A stretch of DNA of 55,950 bases from Akkermansiaceae bacterium (GTDB lineage: Bacteria; Verrucomicrobiota; Verrucomicrobiia; Verrucomicrobiales; Akkermansiaceae): NCBI GenBank assembly GCA_903906515.1, contig CAIVKO010000189.1, positions 1 to 55,950 of the forward strand. The letters run 5' to 3'. The notes below the pieces were generated by a model. It had not been told where the DNA came from and ran no database searches. It was given only the letters and a program-made list of their open reading frames with translations. The position numbers and the translations under genes are program-made. The stretch's first letter is position 1. Each line of letters begins with the position of its first letter. This document shows positions 1 to 7,379 of the stretch, piece by piece.

Positions 1-10
1 ATCATGGAAA

Positions 11-323
11 GCGATCATGGAAATGCTTGATAATCGACTCATGGCTGGTCGTTCATACCTCATTCCTCGGACCGCCCGGAGGTCGAGTCCCTGCCTAAGA
101 GGACCGCCCGGAGGTCGAGTCCCTGCCTAAGAGGACCGCCCGGAGGTCGGGTCCCTGCCTAAGAGGACCGCCCGGAGGTCGGGTCCCTGCCTAAGAGGAC
201 CGCCCGGAGGTCGAGTCCCTGCCTAAGAGGACCGCCCGGAGGTCGTGTCCCTGCCATCGTTTGCTTTCCATACTCGACCGCCCGGAGGTCGGTTCCTGCC
301 TTTGACGATATTCAGACAGGCTC
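11..323. repeat. 32-bp tandem array in a composite palindromic element, 3' of mutM
   Basis: A 32-bp unit recurs with its ACCGCCCGG core at 71, 103, 135, 167, 199 and 231, and a diverged seventh copy starts at 277. Each unit carries a short palindrome (GGACCGCCCGGAGGTC and flanks). The unit is flanked on the left by a unique-looking segment (11-68) and on the right by ATATTCAGACAG (about 308-319). The same left and right flanks, with a single unit, are found at 25960-26063, so this is an expanded copy of a dispersed element. It starts 3-4 bp after the mutM stop codon. There is no gene in 1-323. Confidence 0.85.
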
Positions 324-1139
324 TTACTTCTGGCAACACGGGCACCAGTAAGTGGCTCGTTGCGCCATCACCGCATGGCGGATGGGGGTTTTGCAGACGC
401 GGCAGGGTTCGTCTTTGCGGCCGTAAACAAAGAGCCTTTGTTTGAAATAGCCGGGCTCTCCGTCGGAGTTGAGAAAATCGCGCAGGGTCGTGCCACCTTC
501 CGCGATCGCGTCCGCGAGCACATTGCGGATGGCAAGCACCAGTTTTTCCAGGCGGGGTGAGGAAAGTCGTCTGGCGGCGATGCGCGGGAAAATCCCCGCG
601 CGGAACAAGGCCTCCGACGCGTAGATGTTGCCTACTCCAACCACCACCTTGGCATCCATGATCACGGTCTTGATGGCGGCCGACCGTTTTGCGCATGCGG
701 TTTTGAGATAGGCCGTTGTGAACTCGCTCTCCAGCGGTTCCGGTCCGAGATTTTCTAACAAAGGATGCGCGTCCGGATTTCCACGGATTCTCAGCATCAG
801 TCCGAAACGCCGCGGATCGTGGAATCTCAGTTGCCGGCCGTTTTGCAGGGTGATGCCGATATGGTCGTGGGTTTTCCACTCATCCTTCGGGCTCAGGACT
901 CTCAAGCTTCCGGACATGCCGAGATGGATCAGCAGGGTGCTGCCGTCGTCCACCTCCAACAGCAGGTATTTGGAGCGTCTCCGCACGCTGGAGATCGTGT
1001 GGCCCTCGACCCGCGCGATGTCGCTGGAAACCGGTTGTCGCAGATCGCGGCGGCGCACGATGACCTCGGTCACGCGAATGCCAAGCACGTGCGGCTCAAT
1101 GCCGCGGCGGGTGGTTTCGACTTCAGGGAGTTCCGGCAT
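324..1139 (-). CDS. mutM: Formamidopyrimidine-DNA glycosylase (Fpg/MutM)
   Basis: Base-excision repair enzyme that removes oxidised purines such as 8-oxoguanine and nicks the abasic site (bifunctional glycosylase/lyase). The protein is 271 aa, the usual family length. It begins MPELPEVE, giving the catalytic N-terminal Pro2 and Glu3, and has the conserved lysine at about 57 in SVRRRSKYLL. The C-terminal zinc finger is complete: C-x2-C-x16-C-x2-C with cysteines at 246, 249, 266 and 269. The start is fixed because Pro2 must become the N-terminus. It is separated from the upstream minus-strand block by 283 bp and looks like its own unit. A repeat array begins 3-4 bp after the stop codon. Confidence 0.97.
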   Translation of the reverse strand: MPELPEVETTRRGIEPHVLGIRVTEVIVRRRDLRQPVSSDIARVEGHTISSVRRRSKYLLLEVDDGSTLLIHLGMSGSLRVLSPKDEWKTHDHIGITLQNGRQLRFHDPRRFGLMLRIRGNPDAHPLLENLGPEPLESEFTTAYLKTACAKRSAAIKTVIMDAKVVVGVGNIYASEALFRAGIFPRIAARRLSSPRLEKLVLAIRNVLADAIAEGGTTLRDFLNSDGEPGYFKQRLFVYGRKDEPCRVCKTPIRHAVMAQRATYWCPCCQK

Positions 1140-1244
1140 GATGTTTATCTAACATTCAATCGGCATCTGTCATGTTCCGGGATAGAGCCCAACAGACTAG
1201 CGTGGTTCTTTCGTCTGATCACGGCTTTGATCCCAAAAAGGAAA

Positions 1245-1382
1245 ATGAACCGCAGATGAACGCAGATGGACGTTAATTTTAAGAGACTTATGAATCATTA
1301 GGCGTTAACCCTCTGGGTGAGTGCTCCATTCTACACAACTCTTTGATTATCTGCGTGAATCTGCGTCCATCTGCGGTTCAAT
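1245..1382. repeat. Long inverted repeat of CGCAGATG-type units
   Basis: The arm at about 1245-1271 (TGAACCGCAGATGAACGCAG...) is nearly the reverse complement of the arm at about 1355-1382 (...CGTCCATCTGCGGTTCA). The two are separated by roughly 85 bp of more AT-rich DNA. The element lies between mutM and the 909-aa gene, both on the minus strand, so it could form a large hairpin at the end of the long operon transcript. The CGCAGATG/ACGCAGATG wording resembles dispersed intergenic repeats I recall from Verrucomicrobia and Planctomycetes. The rest of 1140-1422 shows nothing I recognise. Confidence 0.7.
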
Positions 1383-1422
1383 TTCTCTTTCTAGCTTTGA
1401 TGGATTGACAGTCAGTCTGACA

Positions 1423-4152
1423 TCACTTCTGCGACTGTTCGCGCATTTTGAGGATGGAATCCCGCAAGGCCTCGGACACATCCAACTCAGAGGTGCGTAG
1501 GCTCATGCCGCCATCGGTGCCCAGTTGGCGCTGGACGACTTCCTCGGCGTCCGCGAGTGCTGCGTCGTAATCTTTCAAGGCCATGTAGACCCTCGCCCGG
1601 GCGCGGAGGTGGGGAAGGCTGTAGGTTGGTTTGGGAAGTTTGCGGCCGCGTTCGTCAACTGCATTCGGATCGAAAGGCGGAGCGAGCGCGAAGATCTTAT
1701 CCTTGGCCGCATGGGTTTCTCCGCGATCCAAGGCGGCTGCAATGGCTTTTTCATCTTCGCACATGATGACGTTGAAGATGGTAGCCCCGTCGTGGCGGCC
1801 TTGATGGATCAGACCCGACAGCATCACCGCGATGCGTCCATCCTTGTTAACCAGTACGGAGTTGATCTGGCTGTCTTCAGAGAGGATACCCAGCCTCTGA
1901 ACCAACGCGCTGTCCATGCCTCCGGGAATCGTGAGAATGGGGCATTCCATCGGATCCTTGGCATTTTTGGTTTTTTTCGTGTTTTTCGTGTCATCCAATC
2001 CCGCACGAGCGGACTCAACATCCCCGCCCAGCAGGGCGAGCACAACGTTCACATCACCTGCGGGTCGCGTTGCGGCGAAGTTGGCAAAGGATTTCAGCAA
2101 ACTCTTGGGCGATGGAGCGAGCCCATCATCGCGCTTGCTGTTCCAAGGGGCGGGTTTGGCGAAAATGATCGCCGTCCATGGGCTATCGAGATCCTCGGGA
2201 ATTCTAAATGACTTGCCTTCTCCTGCGCTGAGCTCGGTGTGCAGAATCCGGTTAGCCTCCTCGGTTTCACCCCGAGTCTGGAAGTATCCCTCCCGGCGGC
2301 TATAAGACCAACCTGCCGAGAACGGCACTTGGAACAACCAGTAGCTGTGATGACGGTCCAGCAGGAAGGACGTGAAAGTCCACATCATCGGGTATTCGGT
2401 GTGGTTCTTGAGGATGGCCTTCCGGTAATCCTCGAAGCCCTTGCGGTCGGCAACATCGAGCGAAAGCAGGGCCGCCACAGACAGAACTGCGCCGGACGCT
2501 TTTTCTCCGCCTCTGTCAGCCACCAGCTTGCTGATGACGGCTTGCGAGTTTGCGGCAGGGTCACGAAGCGCCTCGCGAGCGAGGCAAAAACGGGCGACGA
2601 CATCGCAACCCGGCGGGTAGCTTGCGGCGAGCGCTGTTTTCGCCTCGGTGACGGCCTCCTCCAACTTGGCAAGGTCGGCATCGGTTTTCCAGAGTCCCAT
2701 CAGGGCGACGATCAGTCGGTTGCGGACGATCCATAGATCCGGAGCATTCGGGTGGTTTTTAATGGCCTTGCGGCAAAGTCCGACGACTTTTTCGTAGCTG
2801 GTGTGCGCATCTGAAAAGCTAAACCGATAACGCAACGGCGGCGCGACAAAGGTAGCCTGGATCGCTTGCAATGTTTCCTCAGGCACGGAGGAAGCGGCAC
2901 GGGTCAGCGGCTGCGGTTTCTCACCCATGGCAAATGCCTTGAGCTCAGGCGGACGGGTTGGATCCATTTTCCCCTCGGGATCGAAAACCAGAAAGTCTCC
3001 TGCAAATAACGAGGATAGCTGCATGACATAGTTCGGCTCCGTCCATGAGCGGGCCAAGGATGATCCAAGCATGCGCCCGTAATCGGGAGTGCCGTCGGAT
3101 TGCGCCTTGTTCGCCCGGCCCGTTCCGGCCATGATCAAGGCGGTGTATCCGGTCGGACTCATCGTCAGGATCCGCGGATCCTCCCTAACAAAAGCATTGT
3201 AGATCGGGTTCTGTTTGCCGCCCGGCAGGTGCAGCACCTGCCAGTTTACGCCCAGGCCACGGATGAACGACTCGCCGGCATCGGGAAGATCATCGAGATT
3301 GATACTGATAATTTCGAGTCGGCCATTCAGCTCATCCTTTTTTTCCAATGCGGCGGCGGCAATTCCCTTGAGCAGATCTTCGCCTCCATTCTCCTTGGAC
3401 CAGAACAGCAGCATGGTCGAGCGCCCGAGAGCGGCCATCGGCAGGCGCACCATCTTGCCGTCCGATCTCTTGAAGACCCCGGTGAAAGGTGCGCCTAACA
3501 CCTGACCGCCGAGCTTGTCCCGCTCGAACGCAATCATCTCAAGATCGCCTGAAAATCGCTGTTCGATCATCTCCTGCAGGTCGGTGACAAGCCGGTTGTC
3601 CCCGAGTTCGAGTGCCATAATCATGGCCATGCGAAGGACTTTCGCCGCAACTGGCGTGTTGAGGTAGCGATCGACCAGTGGGCGCAGGGCTTCGGCGCGA
3701 GCCTCGGTCTTGGCGCCTTGTTTCGCCAGCTCTGATTGCGAAAGGAGAAGATCCGCTTCAAGACGTAACCCAGCGAGATCGTCGGGGGCTTTGACGAGTT
3801 CGTGGCAGATATTGAGAAAGGCTTTCCGATTTTCCGCATCCTTGTCGAGGGCGATGAGACGCTGGTAGGCACGGAAGAGAAACTCCAGAGCCAGAAAGCG
3901 ACTTGGGTCATTTGCATGGGCCGCAACCAAGTCCTCCGCGTTGCCGATGACCCGTCGCACGAAAATCCGCTGGCGAGCTTCCGAGGAGGCCGCCTTTGAT
4001 TCAGTGAGCTCCTTGTCGAGTTCCGCGATGGTTTCCTTGGAAATAGCGGCTGCAGCATCCTGCGCGGCGAGTTTCGGAGAAAGCAGATCTGCTGCGCCAA
4101 TGCACAAAAAGACGAACAGTAGCGCGCGGGGGGTGATGAAATGGGTGGTCAT
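1423..4152 (-). CDS. Secreted protein with TPR-like helices and a cysteine-less thioredoxin-like domain
   Basis: 909 aa with an N-terminal signal peptide (hydrophobic residues about 9-24, cleavage near SPKLAAQ). Residues about 35-210 are helical and TPR-like. Residues about 216-345 resemble a TlpA/thioredoxin fold: GxxFxGVFKRSDGKMVRLP, then LLFWSKENGGED at 248-259, where a CXXC would normally follow the FW. No cysteine is present there, so a redox role is unlikely. The C-terminus (YMALKDYDAALADAEEVV) again reads as TPR. It is the last gene of the minus-strand MoxR block, 100 bp after the transglutaminase-like gene, with two hairpins in that gap. A lysine/asparagine-rich stretch, DTKNTKKTKNAKD (about nt 1957-1994), looks like an inserted simple repeat. 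Precise function unknown; probably a periplasmic binding or scaffold protein. Confidence 0.7.
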   Translation of the reverse strand: MTTHFITPRALLFVFLCIGAADLLSPKLAAQDAAAAISKETIAELDKELTESKAASSEARQRIFVRRVIGNAEDLVAAHANDPSRFLALEFLFRAYQRLIALDKDAENRKAFLNICHELVKAPDDLAGLRLEADLLLSQSELAKQGAKTEARAEALRPLVDRYLNTPVAAKVLRMAMIMALELGDNRLVTDLQEMIEQRFSGDLEMIAFERDKLGGQVLGAPFTGVFKRSDGKMVRLPMAALGRSTMLLFWSKENGGEDLLKGIAAAALEKKDELNGRLEIISINLDDLPDAGESFIRGLGVNWQVLHLPGGKQNPIYNAFVREDPRILTMSPTGYTALIMAGTGRANKAQSDGTPDYGRMLGSSLARSWTEPNYVMQLSSLFAGDFLVFDPEGKMDPTRPPELKAFAMGEKPQPLTRAASSVPEETLQAIQATFVAPPLRYRFSFSDAHTSYEKVVGLCRKAIKNHPNAPDLWIVRNRLIVALMGLWKTDADLAKLEEAVTEAKTALAASYPPGCDVVARFCLAREALRDPAANSQAVISKLVADRGGEKASGAVLSVAALLSLDVADRKGFEDYRKAILKNHTEYPMMWTFTSFLLDRHHSYWLFQVPFSAGWSYSRREGYFQTRGETEEANRILHTELSAGEGKSFRIPEDLDSPWTAIIFAKPAPWNSKRDDGLAPSPKSLLKSFANFAATRPAGDVNVVLALLGGDVESARAGLDDTKNTKKTKNAKDPMECPILTIPGGMDSALVQRLGILSEDSQINSVLVNKDGRIAVMLSGLIHQGRHDGATIFNVIMCEDEKAIAAALDRGETHAAKDKIFALAPPFDPNAVDERGRKLPKPTYSLPHLRARARVYMALKDYDAALADAEEVVQRQLGTDGGMSLRTSELDVSEALRDSILKMREQSQK

Positions 4153-4193
4153 GGAAGGTTGAAGTTGGATCGGGAAATGAACTTCAGATAGAT

Positions 4194-4239
4194 GTGGGGA
4201 CAGGATGTCCCCACGACGGACTGGGACTGCAAGTCCCAG
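4194..4239. repeat. Two tandem perfect hairpins in an intra-operon gap
   Basis: GTGGGGACA/TGTCCCCAC (4194-4214, 9-bp stem, loop GGA) is followed by CTGGGACT/AGTCCCAG (4221-4239, 8-bp stem, loop GCA). Both stems are perfect and both loops are three bases. They sit in the 100-bp gap between the transglutaminase-like gene (stop at 4253) and the 909-aa gene (start at 4152). No T-run follows on the minus strand, so a simple rho-independent terminator is unlikely. An attenuating or mRNA-stabilising role is possible. They may also just be members of the dispersed triloop palindromes seen elsewhere in the window. Confidence 0.75.
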
Positions 4240-4252
4240 CCACGCAGATCAG

Positions 4253-6211
4253 TCACTTCACCGGTTTGAGTTGCCAGTTCTTGATGCTCACGCCGCGGTT
4301 GGGAGTGCGGGCGGTCACGCTGATCACGTTGCGACCTTGCGTCAGTTTCATTTTTAGCGGCTTAGAGGTATCCCACAAGCCATGGGTGTAAGGCATGGCG
4401 AATGATACCGGTTCGTCGCGGTTGACGCGCACGAGAACCTCGATATTCGGGGAGACCGTCGCGGCCATCGAGGTGAGTTCGTATTCGCCGTCGGTCGGGA
4501 CTTCGATGTTGTATTTAAAAAGTTCCGGGCGCTGGCCAAGGCGGCTGTAGTGAAGTTGATAGCCCTTGTCCCAGCTCTTGAGGAACAGGATGCGGTCCGA
4601 ACTCTTGCGCGGCGAGTAGCAGGCGACTGCGGGCACGGTAATGGTGCCAGTATCCGAAATTTTGATTTCTTTATCGGCATCGGGGATTTCAATGTCTTCT
4701 CCTTGTTCGTCGCCGAGCAATTCATCCGACTCACCGAGTTTCATGCCTCCGGCCAGTTCGAGAGCTTTGACCTCGGCCTGTTTGACGACGATCTGCTTTT
4801 TGAGTAAAGCCAGACTGTCCCAGAAACCACCACCTTTGCTGAATTGGCCACGCGCGATCTTGACGTCTTCTTCGTCACAAGCATCACCGATCCACTGGGC
4901 GCGGAGAACCTGCTGATAGTCGGCCTCGAACTCACGCGCCTGCGAGTCTAGCAGGAAATCGAGCCCGTCCTGCGGGCCGCAATACGCGGACGACCACCAA
5001 GCGCCGAGGCAGATCACCCAGCCCTTGGGTGACCAATGGCACATCGCACCATGTGCTGTCTGTGTCGAGGCGCGGGAGGGAATGCCAAAGGCCCGGGAGG
5101 TGAGACGACCGAGGAAAGCGCGCCGACCGCAGATGCCGCCGAGGGCGATCTCCATCTGTGCTTTAGTACCCAGTGAGGGGTCATGCGTGGTGGTGCAATA
5201 CGGGACATCGCTCTTGATCAAGCGCACATAGCGCCACTTGGTATCCTCCGTGGTGATGTGATCGGGACGGTAAATGCGCATCATTTTTCGCGTCCATGCA
5301 AGATCTTCATTGCTGTATTCCGAATCCGTGATGAAGCGGCATTCCCAAGTGGTCATGTCTTTGAACGCTGGATCCAGTTCACCGTCGAGAAAGGCTTTTT
5401 CGTAATGCAGGTAGCGCGGCACTTGCGCAACGCTGGTTTGGGTGACGTAAACGATGCCGTATACTCCTCCCTTCTTCTTGTCCACTGGAGGGAGAGTAGG
5501 AGCCTCCGCGCCTGCCTCGACAGCGGCATCGCGCTCCACAAACTTCGTCTCTTCTTGGAGCCACGGCATGTGAATGCTGGTTCCTAGAGCGAGGCGCTGG
5601 AAGATGCTGCCTACTTCGCGAGCGCGCTCACTGGCTTTGAGAATCGCGGCGTAAACCTGCATCGCCTCGCCGTATTCACCACCATTGGCACCACCTGCCT
5701 CAAGGATTTGGCGCATCAGCGGCTCGTCCGCAAAAAGCTTTTCTAACAACTTCTCCTCATCAGGTCCCTGCTGGGCGAACTCCGCCAAGCCGTGCGGTGT
5801 GCCGTGGTTAAGGATGGCGATCCGTATCAGCTTGGAATCGAGGGCGTTTGATGAAAGCACCGGCGTGAGGTCGGTGAGCAACGCTCCGGCAGCTTCCATC
5901 GCCTGGGTCTGGGTTTTTTCCTGCAAGTCCTCCATCGCCTTTCTTTCGGCAGCAGGGGTTTCCTTGTTAGGACTGGCAAGCCCGTTCCACTTGGCGCGGA
6001 TTTCGAGGAAGCGGGCCTTCTTCGCATCGTTGACCGGAGGCAGGGCGGCAACGACCTCGGCGCGGAGTGATTCCAGTTCCTTGGTGAATTTCTTCTCCAG
6101 TTCCAGGCCTCTGGCAGTGAGTGGGATTTTGTTCGACTCTTTAGCGTCTGCATACGGGGCAATGGCGATAGCCAAAAGCGGCAGGATGGCGATATGAATG
6201 AGGCGTTTCAT
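4253..6211 (-). CDS. Secreted transglutaminase-like protein with C-terminal beta-sandwich domain
   Basis: 652 aa; signal peptide at residues 1-23 (MKRLIHIAILPLLAIAIAPYADA). A helical region (about 30-210) precedes a transglutaminase-like core. GGICGRRAFLGRL places the nucleophile at Cys361, GIPSRAS follows the family pattern, and CHWSPKGWV gives the likely catalytic His392. The third residue of the triad (Asp) is not obvious. The last 110 residues (from about 540) look like a carbohydrate-binding or other beta-sandwich module with several aromatic residues. Transglutaminase-like enzymes act as cysteine peptidases or crosslinkers; which applies here cannot be told. It is the seventh gene of the MoxR block, 58 bp after the prenyltransferase-repeat gene, so it probably acts in the periplasm with that system. 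Confidence 0.72.
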   Translation of the reverse strand: MKRLIHIAILPLLAIAIAPYADAKESNKIPLTARGLELEKKFTKELESLRAEVVAALPPVNDAKKARFLEIRAKWNGLASPNKETPAAERKAMEDLQEKTQTQAMEAAGALLTDLTPVLSSNALDSKLIRIAILNHGTPHGLAEFAQQGPDEEKLLEKLFADEPLMRQILEAGGANGGEYGEAMQVYAAILKASERAREVGSIFQRLALGTSIHMPWLQEETKFVERDAAVEAGAEAPTLPPVDKKKGGVYGIVYVTQTSVAQVPRYLHYEKAFLDGELDPAFKDMTTWECRFITDSEYSNEDLAWTRKMMRIYRPDHITTEDTKWRYVRLIKSDVPYCTTTHDPSLGTKAQMEIALGGICGRRAFLGRLTSRAFGIPSRASTQTAHGAMCHWSPKGWVICLGAWWSSAYCGPQDGLDFLLDSQAREFEADYQQVLRAQWIGDACDEEDVKIARGQFSKGGGFWDSLALLKKQIVVKQAEVKALELAGGMKLGESDELLGDEQGEDIEIPDADKEIKISDTGTITVPAVACYSPRKSSDRILFLKSWDKGYQLHYSRLGQRPELFKYNIEVPTDGEYELTSMAATVSPNIEVLVRVNRDEPVSFAMPYTHGLWDTSKPLKMKLTQGRNVISVTARTPNRGVSIKNWQLKPVK

Positions 6212-6269
6212 CGTAGTAGAAAGGGTGCGGGTTTTAGGGTCGGGTGGATGCCGGTGCTGATTTGAAAGG

Positions 6270-7379
6270 CTACTGCTGATAGATCGGAATGTAGCGATGC
6301 GGTGTACCCAGAATGATGATGGCCATCGGCGTCTTGTGAGGATAGGGCTCCGGTTTTTCCGCGGTGCCTTCGTTCCACGAGCCGTCGGGTTTCTGGAGCG
6401 TGATCAGGGCATCCCGGATTTGGGGATACCACTTGGCATAATGTTCGTCTCCAGCCTGTACCATGGCCTGCATGGCGTAGTAGTGGGCGTAGTGGAAATT
6501 CGCGAGCTCCTTCGGATTAAAGACTTTCGGGCTGTTCTCCAAGTAACGGATGGCGGCCTGCACCCATTCGGTATCGCGCATGCCGCAAAGCTGTGCCGCG
6601 TAGGCACCACCGCCGGTACAAGCGAGAGTGCTGCCGCTACTCCCCTGATAGCCGAAGCCGCCGCTCTTCTCGTTCCAGACCTGATCGCGGAGGTAACCCA
6701 CCACGCGGTTGATTGTCTCGGTGGGTACGAGAACGCCGGCCTGCCGCGCGGAGGCGAGGGAAACGAACACCATGGCGGTGACCGAGGTGTCCTGGCCTGC
6801 GTCTGGACGCGCGGAGTAACGCCACCCGCCAAGTGGACTTTGGGCACGTAGAATCACTTGGACGGCGCGCTCAAGGGCGGTCTGGATCTTTTTGTTATCC
6901 TCGGTGTCGTTGGTCATTCCCCACATTTCCGACATGGCGATCGTGAAGAGCCCGTGCTCATACATTCCACCCACGACGCCGGTGGAGGATTCCTCGGCTT
7001 TTTTGAGCAAGAAGTTCTTCGCGCGGTCGAGCGCCGCACCATGCCGACCGAAGCCGGGGAAATTTCCTTTTACCATGAAAGCCATGAGGCCGAGTGAAGT
7101 GCCCGCGATCTCGAACTTTCCGTCAGCGGAACTCCATGAGCCATCCGGCTTCTGGGTGTTGATGAGATGCTGAAGACCTTTCTCAATCGCGAGATCCGCA
7201 GCTTCTGTTAGCTCCGGTGCCTCTTCCTTGTCGCCCACCTGGTTTCCAGAATCTAACTGGGCTACCGTATCTTTTTTGGGAACATCCTGTCCTTGGATGG
7301 ATGAAGAAAACAGGAAGGCGAAGGCAGCGCCAAGGTTTAACATCGCATGCGTGCGGGTTTTGCTATTCACGGTTCTCAT
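6270..7379 (-). CDS. Secreted prenyltransferase/squalene-oxidase-repeat protein
   Basis: 369 aa from the ATG at 7379, which overlaps the stop of the preceding gene (ATGA); a longer reading frame upstream is coding sequence of that gene. The N-terminus has a short signal peptide (AMLNLGAAFAFLFSSSIQGQ). The body is an alpha/alpha-barrel repeat as in squalene-hopene cyclases and prenyltransferases: LQHLINTQKPDGSWSS, ILRAQSPLGGWRYS, DQVWNEKSGGFGYQ and LITLQKPDGSWNEG are QW-like motifs. The DxDD catalytic motif of real cyclases is not apparent, so this is probably a non-cyclase barrel that binds a ligand or peptide. Such proteins accompany MoxR/vWA clusters in planctomycetes and verrucomicrobia (recalled). 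Sixth gene of the block. Confidence 0.78.
   Translation of the reverse strand: MRTVNSKTRTHAMLNLGAAFAFLFSSSIQGQDVPKKDTVAQLDSGNQVGDKEEAPELTEAADLAIEKGLQHLINTQKPDGSWSSADGKFEIAGTSLGLMAFMVKGNFPGFGRHGAALDRAKNFLLKKAEESSTGVVGGMYEHGLFTIAMSEMWGMTNDTEDNKKIQTALERAVQVILRAQSPLGGWRYSARPDAGQDTSVTAMVFVSLASARQAGVLVPTETINRVVGYLRDQVWNEKSGGFGYQGSSGSTLACTGGGAYAAQLCGMRDTEWVQAAIRYLENSPKVFNPKELANFHYAHYYAMQAMVQAGDEHYAKWYPQIRDALITLQKPDGSWNEGTAEKPEPYPHKTPMAIIILGTPHRYIPIYQQ

Noticed and set aside
71-300. CRISPR array
   Set aside because: The 32-bp units are contiguous with no unique spacers; no cas gene nearby.
4194-4239. Rho-independent terminator
   Set aside because: Neither stem is followed by a T-run on the minus strand, and the next gene of the run lies only 42 bp beyond.
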